A stretch of DNA of 64,000 bases from Paenibacillus sp. BIC5C1 (GCF_032399705.1 NZ_CP135922.1:6572001-6636000), one strand, 5' to 3'; positions 27,380 through 36,412 are shown, numbered from the stretch's first letter. Numbers and translations are program-made. The notes: generated by a model not told the origin, from the sequence alone.

Positions 27380-28198
27380 CTACCCCTTCGGATTTAAAGT
27401 TTTGGCCATTTTGTTCATGACACCGACCACGACAAACGTAATGACAATCATAATCGCAGCAACGACCGAGGCCAGATACCAGTCGTTCAGGGTCATGGCG
27501 TTCTGATAGAGGAACGTCGCAATGACGCGTTGTTTGCCTCCCAAAAGCGCAGGCGTTGTATAAGCCGTCAGGCTTCCGACAAAAACAAGTACGGCTCCGA
27601 TCACAAGCCCTGGCACAGCCAGCGGGAACACCACCCGGCGGAATGCCGTGAAGCGGGATGCACCCAGGCTCTGTGCTGCCTTGAGCAGATCACCATCGAT
27701 GTTCTCCAGCACACCGACCAGGGAAATGATCATGAGCGGCAGGAACAGATGGGTCAAACCAATCATCATGGCTGCCGGCGTATACAGAATATCGAGCGGC
27801 TTGTCCACGATACCAAGCCCAACAAGGGCGTTGTTGATCAGCCCTTTGCGTCCGAGAATAATCATCCAGCTAAACGAGCGCACAACCGGGCTCGTCAATA
27901 GTGGGAAGATTGCCAGCGCGAGCAGAATGCCTTTGCGGCGCGGCGCTTTCTGTGAAATATAATAAGCTGTCGGGAATCCGAGCACCACGCAGACGATAGT
28001 GGTGACCACGCTGACCTGCAGCGTCGTAAGCAATATTTTCAAAAAGTAAGGGTCTCTGAAAAAATGCATGTATCCTTCAAACGTGAAGGAGTTTTCCTGA
28101 AAAAACGTCGATCCGATCGTCAGGACAATCGGAATGATCATAAATGCCGCCAAAAACACAAATCCCGGCAGCAATAGCCAGTATACTGATTTCTTCAT
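27380..28198 (-). CDS. ABC importer permease (PotB-like)
   Basis: A 272-residue permease with six transmembrane segments and the EAA loop LKAAQSLGASRFTAFRRVVF (about residues 166-185). CAGGAG lies eight bases before ATG 28198. The 199 bases upstream are occupied by palindromic repeat copy B, separating it from the nucleoside hydrolase gene of the same strand. Confidence 0.88.
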   Translation of the reverse strand: MKKSVYWLLLPGFVFLAAFMIIPIVLTIGSTFFQENSFTFEGYMHFFRDPYFLKILLTTLQVSVVTTIVCVVLGFPTAYYISQKAPRRKGILLALAIFPLLTSPVVRSFSWMIILGRKGLINNALVGLGIVDKPLDILYTPAAMMIGLTHLFLPLMIISLVGVLENIDGDLLKAAQSLGASRFTAFRRVVFPLAVPGLVIGAVLVFVGSLTAYTTPALLGGKQRVIATFLYQNAMTLNDWYLASVVAAIMIVITFVVVGVMNKMAKTLNPKG

Positions 28199-28226
28199 CG
28201 CGGTACTCCTGACATAAGAATTAGAG

Positions 28227-28378
28227 ATTTATACTCGGATACTCCGATTGCAGTACCGTCCTTCGATCCCTGTTATCCCCCGATTTTTCTGATTCCTTAT
28301 CAATGGAGAAAATCGGGGGATAAAGGGGAACGCTTCGCTTCTCCAGATCGGTTCTGCACTCTCCGCAATCGTATAAAT
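28227..28378. repeat. Palindromic repeat element, copy B (152 bp)
   Basis: Termini are ATTTATAC (28227-28234) and GTATAAAT (28371-28378). The inner arms are GTTATCCCCCGATTTTT and AAATCGGGGGATAA, followed by the shared ACGCTTCGCTTC. The outer arms differ in sequence from copies A and C yet still pair, so base pairing is preserved. It fills the gap between the nucleoside hydrolase and the first permease. Confidence 0.88.
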
Positions 28379-28397
28379 ATCTTATTGGGTCGAGCAA

Positions 28398-29336
28398 TTA
28401 AGAATTTAATGCGTTAATAAATAACTCAAGGAATGCTTCGGCATCTACCGTTTCGCATACCAATGTGTTGGGCTGTTCACCCAAACGGTTTTGGAAGTCA
28501 CATACCATCTGACCATCGCACAAGCGGCTGGCCGTCTCTACATCGACGTAGTACGATTTGCGTCCAACCAGTTCCGGGGCAAGCGCGACGCCAACGGCCA
28601 GTGGATCATGCAGGGCACACGCGCGTATGCCGTTCATTTCTTCATACCGCTTGATGTAAATCTCCGTGCTCTGTGCCACGTAATCGCGCAATACCGGATC
28701 AGTCAATCGTCCGATGGCTTCTTCATTCAATAGCGTTTGGCGGGTAACATCCAAGCCCACCTGGGTAAGCTTCTCGAAACCTGCATGCAATACAATGCGT
28801 GCAGCTTCGGGATCAGCGTACGTGTTGTACTCCGCAGTAGGTGTAACGTTGCCATGCCCACGAACGACGCCACCCATGAAGATGACTTCCTTCAATAATG
28901 TAGGTAGTTCAGGACACTTCATTAACGCCAGAGCCAAATTCGTTAACGGCGCGGTCATGATCAGTGTTAGTTCCCCTGGGTACAACTTCGCTTGTTCAAC
29001 GATAAATTCCGGGGCAAAACCTGCATCCGCCTGCTTGGACACGGCAGGATCGGGCAGCGCACCACCCAATCCGTCTTGCCCATGTACCCGGTGCTCATAG
29101 TGAGACTTGCGTGTGAGTGGCCCAGCCGCTCCGGCAATAACCGGAATGGAGGGTGCTCCCACCAGCTCGAGAATTTTGCATGTATTATCCGTTGCCTGCT
29201 GGAGCGATACGTTCCCGCAGACCGTGGTAATCCCGAGAATGTCCAGCTTCCGACTCTTGACGGCCAGCAAAATCGCCAGCGCGTCATCAATACCGGTATC
29301 CACATCCAGAATGATACGATTTCCTGTTTCACTCAT
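28398..29336 (-). CDS. Inosine/uridine-preferring nucleoside hydrolase
   Basis: A 312-residue enzyme that splits ribonucleosides into ribose and free base. The calcium- and ribose-binding signature DVDTGIDDA is at residues 10-18 and the family motifs TTVCGN, GGVVRGHGNVTP, AEYNTYADPEAA and CALHDPLAV are intact. AGAGGAG precedes ATG 29336. It is bracketed on both sides by copies of one palindromic repeat, while being in line with the importer and adenine deaminase genes. Confidence 0.93.
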   Translation of the reverse strand: MSETGNRIILDVDTGIDDALAILLAVKSRKLDILGITTVCGNVSLQQATDNTCKILELVGAPSIPVIAGAAGPLTRKSHYEHRVHGQDGLGGALPDPAVSKQADAGFAPEFIVEQAKLYPGELTLIMTAPLTNLALALMKCPELPTLLKEVIFMGGVVRGHGNVTPTAEYNTYADPEAARIVLHAGFEKLTQVGLDVTRQTLLNEEAIGRLTDPVLRDYVAQSTEIYIKRYEEMNGIRACALHDPLAVGVALAPELVGRKSYYVDVETASRLCDGQMVCDFQNRLGEQPNTLVCETVDAEAFLELFINALNS

Positions 29337-29403
29337 ACATTCCCAACTCCTCTGCCGTTAAATGATTGCTTGCTGCAAATGATATAAGTTCAATTAAAGA
29401 ATA

Positions 29404-29555
29404 TTTACACTTACCACTCCGATGACAGAATAACCTTCCGATCGCTGTTATCCCCAGATTTTTTTTTAATTCCCTTCTTCAAAGGGAAAATCCGGGAATA
29501 AAGGCGAACGCTTCGCTTCTTCACGTTATTTCTGTCCTCTCCGTTCTCGTGTAAA
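29404..29555. repeat. Palindromic repeat element, copy C (152 bp)
   Basis: Termini are TTTACAC (29404-29410) and GTGTAAA (29549-29555). It carries CCGATCGCTGTTATCCCC, a central TTCCC/GGGAA hairpin and ACGCTTCGCTTC, all as in copy A. It fills the gap between the binding-protein gene and the nucleoside hydrolase. Confidence 0.9.
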
Positions 29556-29585
29556 AAGTTTAGTTAAGTCAATCGGCTACTTGTT

Positions 29586-30659
29586 TTACTGTGCAATCTC
29601 GCGGTTCCAACGATCTGTCCATGCTTTGGCCTGTTGATTCACAAATTCCATATCCAGCTTGTTCAGCTTGCCAACGACGTCCGCACCATACGTTACGCCT
29701 TCCGCTTCTTCCGCATTCAATTCAACTTTCGTATTTACCGGGGAATCCACTTTAGCTTTGGCCGATTTGGTTTGTACATCCTGGCTCAACTGCCAGTTGA
29801 TGAATTCTTCGGCGAGTTCTTTGTTCTTGCTGCCTTTTACGACATTGATCGTATTCATGACGGCATACGCACCTTCGCTAGGTGTAACAAACTTCGCATT
29901 TGGCACTGCGGCTTTCAGGTCTTTGAAGTACATTTCCATAATCGGTCCGCCAGCAATCTCTTCCTGGGAGAACATGTTCACGAATTCGGAAGTTTGCGTG
30001 TAGAATTTAACAACATTTCCGCTTAATTTTTTCAGTTCCGCAAATGCTGCATCTTCATTAAATGTTTCGTTTCCGGCTACACGGGAAGCTGCATCCAATA
30101 CCATTGGGCCTGCTGTTGCCGTAATGTTCGGAATGGTCAGGTTACCTGCGAACGCCGGGTCCCACAGATCAGCCCATGAAGTGACTTCTTTGTTAACGAG
30201 GTCCGGGTTATAAGCGATTCCGAGCTGTCCAACGGTGTAGGCCGGGCCGTAATCTTCGCCAAGCGGTGCTTTGGCAATATCATAAATATCGTTCACATTC
30301 GGAATTTTGGAGCGGTCGATTTTCTCAAACAACCCTTCATCAATACCTTGCTGTGCATAGTAATCGGACAAATAGATCACATCAACATTGGATGTACCTT
30401 GGCGGATTTTGTTCAAACGCTCAGCGTTGTTACCCACTTCAAGCACGATGTCTACATTATGTTCTTTTTCAAATGGACCAAATACTTCTTCATTGAAGAA
30501 ATCTTCCGAGAAACCCCAAGTGGAGATGACCAGCTTGTTTGGCGCCTTGCCTCCGCTGCCTGATCCGCCTGTTGCGTTCTCTGTACTGCTGCCGCATCCT
30601 GCAAGTAACACCGATGTCATTGCCACTGCCGCCAAACCGCTAATCCACTTTTTCATCAT
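29586..30659 (-). CDS. ABC importer substrate-binding lipoprotein (PotD/AfuA-like)
   Basis: The start is ATG 30659 with AGGGGG ten bases upstream; a longer open frame is rejected because it would translate a palindromic element. The 357-residue protein has a lipoprotein signal peptide with lipobox VLLAGC and a class-II type binding domain starting KLVISTWGFSEDFF. It is the first gene of a minus-strand operon with nucleoside hydrolase, permeases, ATPase and adenine deaminase. The family normally binds polyamines, metals or organic anions, so the cargo is predicted only from neighbours. Confidence 0.87.
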   Translation of the reverse strand: MMKKWISGLAAVAMTSVLLAGCGSSTENATGGSGSGGKAPNKLVISTWGFSEDFFNEEVFGPFEKEHNVDIVLEVGNNAERLNKIRQGTSNVDVIYLSDYYAQQGIDEGLFEKIDRSKIPNVNDIYDIAKAPLGEDYGPAYTVGQLGIAYNPDLVNKEVTSWADLWDPAFAGNLTIPNITATAGPMVLDAASRVAGNETFNEDAAFAELKKLSGNVVKFYTQTSEFVNMFSQEEIAGGPIMEMYFKDLKAAVPNAKFVTPSEGAYAVMNTINVVKGSKNKELAEEFINWQLSQDVQTKSAKAKVDSPVNTKVELNAEEAEGVTYGADVVGKLNKLDMEFVNQQAKAWTDRWNREIAQ

Positions 30660-30708
30660 GATCCTGATTCCCCCTGATATGTGTGTTTTAACAACCCAAC
30701 CATTAAGA

Positions 30709-30818
30709 TGAACTAGCCGATAACGCAATTCACGTAGAAAACAGAAAGAACCTGGGGATAACAGCGATCGGAAGGTCTTCTGATTTTCGAAGTACACGCG
30801 TTATTTAGGGCTAGTTCA
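30709..30818. repeat. Short palindromic element D in the leader of the binding-protein gene
   Basis: The outer arms TGAACTAGCC..ATAACGC and GCGTTAT..GGCTAGTTCA pair, as do inner arms AGAAAACAGAAAGAACC and GGTCTTCTGATTTTC. Between them lies, on the minus strand, the same CCGATCGCTGTTATCCCC core as copy C. It is 110 bp and inverted relative to copies B and C. It ends 50 bases before the ATG at 30659. Confidence 0.75.
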
Positions 30819-30819
30819 A

Positions 30820-30870
30820 CTTAAAAAAACAAAAAGAAAAGCATTCTTGTATAAACAAGAACACTTTTCT
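30820..30870 (-). terminator. Terminator between the DUF2294-like gene and the purine operon
   Basis: On the minus strand AGTGTTCTTG pairs with CAAGAATGCT around TTTATA, followed by TTTTCTTTTTGTTTTTTT. The remaining ~150 bases of this 366-base gap hold an in-frame continuation of the upstream gene past its stop, described under findings. Confidence 0.75.
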
Positions 30871-31025
30871 TCGTAAACAAAGGAAAGCGACACCCGCTGC
30901 CGGTACATCATCGGTTTCTGCTTCAGAATCAATCCGAAGTCAGACGCCATCATATGAAATTGTTCGGAATCCGAATGATGAATTAGAATTGTGTGCATCG
31001 CATGCATCGAACCTGTCGATTCACC

Positions 31026-31370
31026 CTATGCTTGTTCCAATATCACATTCGTAATGGCCCACTGCGTGGACGCATCGTAATCCCGTAATACAGCTTCGAT
31101 TGGCAAACCCATGTGCTGCTCCAACTTCTCCCTGAATTTCTTCTTATACAAGACAGACATGCGGAAGTCCACTTCCAGCTTCAAGCCGGGGGCCTCCCCT
31201 TCCAGGGCGTCAGAGCGCGGTGAACGTCGGTGCTTCGCGTAGAAGGTCACAATGTTCTGATCAATGGTCACTCTCAGGAGAGTGGTACCAAAGCCGAACA
31301 GTTCCTTCGAAATTTCATTATAATACTGGCACATCTTCTTCTTGCTCTCATTGCTGTCCAGCAGTTCCAT
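31026..31370 (-). CDS. DUF2294-like small protein
   Basis: A 114-residue acidic-basic protein with the pattern FGFGTTLLRVTIDQNIVTFY and the ending VLRDYDASTQWAITNVILE, like DUF2294 (YbcI-type) proteins. The family's function is unknown. The start may be ATG 31370 or GTG 31382; the GGGTGAG before ATG is a weak binding site. The same frame stays open beyond the TAG stop for about 70 more codons until it enters the terminator, which may be a broken second domain or chance. Confidence 0.6.
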   Translation of the reverse strand: MELLDSNESKKKMCQYYNEISKELFGFGTTLLRVTIDQNIVTFYAKHRRSPRSDALEGEAPGLKLEVDFRMSVLYKKKFREKLEQHMGLPIEAVLRDYDASTQWAITNVILEQA

Positions 31371-31574
31371 GAACTCACCCACATCATTTACTACCGTACG
31401 TTCGACGTGTTAACACGATTGATTATACATATATCTACGATTTTAGGCAACCCAAAAGATATAGTTAACATGCAAATAACACATAAAAGCGAACGATAGG
31501 CATAAAACTAGCGAAAACAATTCGTAAATGTTCACCGTGAGCGTGCTTGGAGATAACTGCACCTCTTTTCTCTA

Positions 31575-34500
31575 TTATTGTGGCTTAATAACCCACTTTT
31601 GATACTCGTTCTCTTGACGATACTCATCTATTACCAGCTCCGCCCCATCCTCGGATACGCCAAGTGCTTTCCCGTTATGAGAACTTGTAATGCGCATCGT
31701 CCCATCGGCATTCTTTGAAATGTTCCAGCGTTGATTCGCATAACCCAGATACGAATAGAGCTGAATACGATTCTGTCCTACATCCCAATCAAGAGACATT
31801 CCACTCAAGGTTCGAATGGAGTAAGACCCGGAATCATCGCCTGTCGGTACAAGTACCCATTTGAAGCCTTCACTTGCATTCCCTGCCTCGTCAGCAACCT
31901 TAATCACTTCTCCTGCTTCAGATGGAACAGCTTGAACCGCAACGGGACGTTCTGCGTTATGAATCATCACCTGCTCCAATTCTGCTTCCTTCCTATGGAT
32001 GGCATTCACATTCTGGAAAGACGCATTCCCACCGAACACATGAAGTCCAAAATGTCCTTCGGCAAACGTTCCATCCTGAAGATCCAGAATTCGCTCACCA
32101 TCTACATCAACCTGAATTCGGGGACCGTTCGCCTGAATCCGGATGTGATACGTATGATCTTTAGGAATGAATCTCGGGATTTGAGCAAGCACCTGTCGAT
32201 TTTCGATTTTTCCATTCACTTTATAAAATAGTCGGATGGACTTCAGGTTCGGGTCAATGTTTAAATAGTAACCGCTTCGTCCATCCTCACTTGCACGGAA
32301 TACAATAGACCCTGCTCCACCCTGAGCACCCAGCGTCAGATCAGCATTATATTGAAAATCCCCTGCCGTTTCCTGTGCGATGTATTGTGTATCTCCACTA
32401 TAGTTGCCCTGTATGCCTTGTTTGGAAATAAGCCATTGAGCAGATGACTTATCCGACTTCCAGCCGGACAAGTTGGTATGGAATATGCCACTGGATACCG
32501 TTATCGGTATTTGGGCAGAAGCTTTGCCGTCTGCAGTTGATACCGTTACTACTGCTTCGCCTCCACCCACAGCTCGAACCGTCGCTTTCGTTTTATCAGA
32601 ATGAATGATTTGCACCACTTTAGGATTGCTTACCTTCCATTTCAACGGTTGAGTGGCACCTTTTCCGGGTCTGCCTTCCACCGTGGCGTACAGCGTTTGT
32701 GTCTGCCCAACATTCGCCGTTCTTCTTTGCATATCTGCAATAACCTGAGACTTGGAGGAAGTGCTCTTTCTCCAGATGTTATCTAAATCATACACCTTCA
32801 TGGAGCTCACCTTCACTTCCCCACCAAGGCTGTAAAAAGCCATTGCCCTACCCGCTGGATCTGGAAAAATGACATCTGAGAAGACAACCTTGCCATCATT
32901 GGCAAAGACCTCAATAGAGGATTCATCGACGAATATACGTAACTTCACCTTTCGATTATCCGGTTGTAACGGGGCCTCATGAACCTTGGTAAATAAGTCG
33001 GAGAAGCTTACGTCCCCCGAGGTGGTGCGATCCACGAACATGTTCTGCGTATTTACTCTGTATCCTATAGTGGTCTTCTGCCCTTCTCTTTGACGCAGTT
33101 GAAAACCAAACTCGGTTACAGAGCTGTTGGCCGGAATTTCCACTTCAGCTTCAATCTCATACGCCCCTGCCGTTAGGCCCTCCAGCGGATTTTTTGTTTT
33201 TGGTCCAATGATCATTTGTTGTGCACTATACAGGTTATGCCTCAGAGTCTGGAGTTCAGTAATTGGTGTTTGTACCAAACGCACTCCTTCATCCGTCGTT
33301 CGAAGAGACACTTCTCTCGGTATGGTCAGTTGTCCTTTCCATGAGGAAGTTGGGAATTCAAACGGATAATCCCAGTTCGTCATCCATGCAAGCATGACTT
33401 TCCGCTGATCTGGCATATTCGCAAAGGACATCGACGCGTAAAACTCCTTACCAAAGTCCGTTCTCAACACTTGCCCAGCCGGATGATCGTTCATGAATTT
33501 ACCATCAGCTGTTAGCTGGCCTACAAAATATTCCGCATCTGATCCCTGAGTTTTCGGATTAGCCCCTGTACTGATCATAAGCACCCACTTACGTTGTCCC
33601 GTTCCATCTACAGGCAGTTGAATCAGATCTGGACACTCCCACACACCACCTCGAACATAATCGCCATATCCGAAGTTATCGGTTAAGGTCCAATCGAGCA
33701 GATTGGTTGAAGTAAAGAACCGGATGTGATCCCCGCCGGACACCACCATCACCCAACGGTTGTGATCTTCATCCCGGACGACCTTCGGATCACGGAAATC
33801 CCAGCTTCCCGGATCATCACCATTCTTGCCAGGGTTCTCAATAACAATCGGACGATCTTTGGCGTATTGCCAATTCCGGCCTTGATCGGTACTATAGGCG
33901 AGACCGATACGCTGATTGCCACCAGGTTTATCTGGATGATAGGAAGTGTAGTACGCAATCAGACCTTTTCCGCCCGAATCCGTGAACAGACCGGAGGCAT
34001 TATTCAGATCAGCAATTGCTGATCCCGACCATACATGGCCCTGATCATTCCAGGGCAACGCAATAGGTAAACGCTTCCAATTAATAAGATCAGAACTGAC
34101 TGCATGAGCCCAGGTGCCTCCATCCTGATGAAACAGATGATATTCACCTTCGTAATAAACCAGTCCGTTTGGATCACTTGCCGATCCCCGAATCGGAGAA
34201 TAATGGTACTGAGGGCGATAGTTCTCCTTGTAGTACACCGACTCTTCCGTCACATAGATATCCTGAAAATAAGCGATGCCTTGTTGAACGACAAGTCCAG
34301 CATTTCCATTAGCGTAGCTTTTATCTGTGACCTCAACAGCGGCAGGCGTGTACCCATCTAAATAGACCTGAATCAAGCTGCCCGAGGCTATAACTTCGAT
34401 GTGATGCCTCGCTCCCGGTTGGCTTGGAAACTTGCGATTCGAGCTGGCGAGCACGGTACCGTCCGCTTTTCGAAGTTGTACCCGAACTTCTTCTCCCTCC

Positions 34501-35405
34501 CGAATCAGGGCTGCTTCATATCCCTTCGTTCCATCTGCATTTGCCCTGAATACCAGCGCAGCTGTGCTACTCGCATTGGCAAGAGATATATTTCCTTCAT
34601 ATACAAAATCAGATCCCGCTTTCTCGTAAATGACTCTCCCTTTCCCCTGCGCGTTCGTTTTCCCTTTATATCCTTTCAAATCCGGCTGCCATTCACCTAA
34701 GATGCTAATCGTTTTGCCGATATTGCCATTCAGGGTACTAACCTGCACATTCTGGAACAAAGCCGACCCATCCCACACATGAAGCCCCAGATTACCTGAC
34801 AAGTAGGCACTGTCTTTCACATCAATCACCGGGTCATACCGATTATCCCAATATACCTGCAGGCTCTCTCCGTCCGCTTTCACTTTCAGATGATAGATAC
34901 CTCCAGATTCCAGGTTTGCTTTATGTTCTACATTTAACGTTCCCGGCTGTCCACTGGCATCTCTCAGACGTATCACACCAGTCTGGGGAACCACTTGCAG
35001 CATATATGAAGACCAACCTGTATCATTGGATCGAAAAACAAGACTCGTATCCGCTTTCATATCCTGAATCATCAGATCCGCTTCATAGATAAAATTATCG
35101 GCTCGTGTGGCCGATATGGCCATCACATTCTCCCCTGCATCCGAAGTCAGACGAAGTCCTTCATCCGTATCTTCCAGATTGCCTCTACCTCGCAATGCCC
35201 AATCTGACAAATTCGTTATTGCCTTAGACACTTGGGTTAACATGTGAACCGCCTCCCCCTGTTTTGCTGATTCCTTGGAGGTCTGCTCTATCCTTTGCGA
35301 GGTATTTGTCTCCATAACAGATGCTGTGGAATAGGCTCCAGCAGAAGAAGATCCAAGGACACATGATAGTAGAACACAACCAATGGAACGGAAGATGATT
35401 TTCAT
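31575..35405 (-). CDS. Secreted multidomain GH32 fructan hydrolase (levanase/inulinase type)
   Basis: The start is ATG 35405, seven bases after AGAGGG. The 1276-residue protein has a signal peptide (cleavage near AGA-YS), two consecutive LamG/DUF1080-like modules (about 60-225 and 230-385), the GH32 beta-propeller with C-terminal beta-sandwich (about 395-875), a Big2-type Ig domain (about 885-980), a third LamG/DUF1080-like module (about 985-1138) and a ricin-type beta-trefoil with a QxW repeat (about 1150-1276). Catalytic residues are visible in SASDPNG (nucleophile), WDFRDPK and WECPDL (acid/base). It would degrade levan, inulin or sucrose outside the cell; fructokinase and importer genes follow. 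Confidence 0.93.
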   Translation of the reverse strand: MKIIFRSIGCVLLSCVLGSSSAGAYSTASVMETNTSQRIEQTSKESAKQGEAVHMLTQVSKAITNLSDWALRGRGNLEDTDEGLRLTSDAGENVMAISATRADNFIYEADLMIQDMKADTSLVFRSNDTGWSSYMLQVVPQTGVIRLRDASGQPGTLNVEHKANLESGGIYHLKVKADGESLQVYWDNRYDPVIDVKDSAYLSGNLGLHVWDGSALFQNVQVSTLNGNIGKTISILGEWQPDLKGYKGKTNAQGKGRVIYEKAGSDFVYEGNISLANASSTAALVFRANADGTKGYEAALIREGEEVRVQLRKADGTVLASSNRKFPSQPGARHHIEVIASGSLIQVYLDGYTPAAVEVTDKSYANGNAGLVVQQGIAYFQDIYVTEESVYYKENYRPQYHYSPIRGSASDPNGLVYYEGEYHLFHQDGGTWAHAVSSDLINWKRLPIALPWNDQGHVWSGSAIADLNNASGLFTDSGGKGLIAYYTSYHPDKPGGNQRIGLAYSTDQGRNWQYAKDRPIVIENPGKNGDDPGSWDFRDPKVVRDEDHNRWVMVVSGGDHIRFFTSTNLLDWTLTDNFGYGDYVRGGVWECPDLIQLPVDGTGQRKWVLMISTGANPKTQGSDAEYFVGQLTADGKFMNDHPAGQVLRTDFGKEFYASMSFANMPDQRKVMLAWMTNWDYPFEFPTSSWKGQLTIPREVSLRTTDEGVRLVQTPITELQTLRHNLYSAQQMIIGPKTKNPLEGLTAGAYEIEAEVEIPANSSVTEFGFQLRQREGQKTTIGYRVNTQNMFVDRTTSGDVSFSDLFTKVHEAPLQPDNRKVKLRIFVDESSIEVFANDGKVVFSDVIFPDPAGRAMAFYSLGGEVKVSSMKVYDLDNIWRKSTSSKSQVIADMQRRTANVGQTQTLYATVEGRPGKGATQPLKWKVSNPKVVQIIHSDKTKATVRAVGGGEAVVTVSTADGKASAQIPITVSSGIFHTNLSGWKSDKSSAQWLISKQGIQGNYSGDTQYIAQETAGDFQYNADLTLGAQGGAGSIVFRASEDGRSGYYLNIDPNLKSIRLFYKVNGKIENRQVLAQIPRFIPKDHTYHIRIQANGPRIQVDVDGERILDLQDGTFAEGHFGLHVFGGNASFQNVNAIHRKEAELEQVMIHNAERPVAVQAVPSEAGEVIKVADEAGNASEGFKWVLVPTGDDSGSYSIRTLSGMSLDWDVGQNRIQLYSYLGYANQRWNISKNADGTMRITSSHNGKALGVSEDGAELVIDEYRQENEYQKWVIKPQ

Positions 35406-35530
35406 GAGCATTCCCTCTTTTCATATAGTAGATGAGACAAAAATCCCACAAAGGACGGCGCAGTCTCTTAGATAAGTGAACCTGCATCCGCCCCTTCTGG
35501 GACGTCCATACATATCAAACGCTATGAAGC

Positions 35531-36412
35531 CTATGTTTCATGCTGCATTGCTTCTAAACCCAATGCGAGGGCGCCGCATAGTCCTGCGTGCTGGCCCAAT
35601 CCAGGCTGAACAATATATTGGTCAATATGTTGCGTTATTGCGGCTGCATTCACATAACCATTCAGATTCCGTACAACCTGATCCCGGATCATGGGAAACA
35701 GATGACTTTGCTGCATCACCCCTCCGCCCAAGATGACCTTTTGAGGGGAGTGAAGCAGAATGGCCGTTGTGATGGACTCCGCAATGTAAAAAGATTCGAT
35801 CTCCCAAGCCAGGTGGTCTGTCGGGAGTTCGCTGCCAGGGCTCTGCCAGCGGGCTTGAATGGCTGGGCCCGCAGCCATTCCCTCCAGGCAATCGCCATGA
35901 TACGGACATAATCCGGCAAAATGATCCTCCGGGTGCCGTCTCGTCCGGATGTGCCCACCCTCTGGGTGCAGCAACCCATGCACACGTTTACCTCCCGCCA
36001 CAAGTCCAATCCCAACACCTGTGCCGATCGTATAATACACACAATTGTCCAGTCCCTTTGCCGCTCCCCAAGTGACTTCTCCAAGGGCCGCTGCATTCAC
36101 ATCCGTATCCCATCCGAAGGGAACCGGGAATTCGCGCTTCAACGCTCCAATAACATTACAGTTTTCCCACCCTGGCTTGGGCGTTGTTGTAATGTAACCA
36201 TAGGTAGGGCTATCCGGTTGCAGATCAATCGGACCAAAGGAACCGATCCCGATCGCCGCCACCCCTTTGTCCCTAAAATAGTCGATGACCTTCGCCAGTG
36301 TGTTCTCGGGATGTTCCGTTGGAAAGCTGCACCAATCTTCAATTTCCCCTCGCTCGTTACCTACACCACATACAAACTTCGTTCCACCAGCTTCTATTGC
36401 TCCTATACGCAT
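35531..36412 (-). CDS. scrK: ROK-family fructokinase
   Basis: The start is ATG 36412, nine bases after GAGGGGG. The 293-residue kinase opens with IGAIEAGGTKFVCGVGN (ATP phosphate-binding motif) and carries the zinc site of bacterial ROK fructokinases in the stretch H-x2-R-x6-H-x3-LC-x2-H-x2-CLEG, after GGHIRTRRHPEDHF. It phosphorylates fructose released by the adjacent GH32 enzymes to fructose-6-phosphate. It lies 19 bases after the cytoplasmic GH32 gene in the same orientation. Confidence 0.92.
   Translation of the reverse strand: MRIGAIEAGGTKFVCGVGNERGEIEDWCSFPTEHPENTLAKVIDYFRDKGVAAIGIGSFGPIDLQPDSPTYGYITTTPKPGWENCNVIGALKREFPVPFGWDTDVNAAALGEVTWGAAKGLDNCVYYTIGTGVGIGLVAGGKRVHGLLHPEGGHIRTRRHPEDHFAGLCPYHGDCLEGMAAGPAIQARWQSPGSELPTDHLAWEIESFYIAESITTAILLHSPQKVILGGGVMQQSHLFPMIRDQVVRNLNGYVNAAAITQHIDQYIVQPGLGQHAGLCGALALGLEAMQHET

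Noticed and set aside
30660..31007. Purine riboswitch or PurR box in the leader of the purine operon
   Set aside because: No purine aptamer core was found. A CGAACAATT stretch near 30962 resembles a PurBox, but its required inverted partner at the usual spacing is missing and it precedes a terminator.
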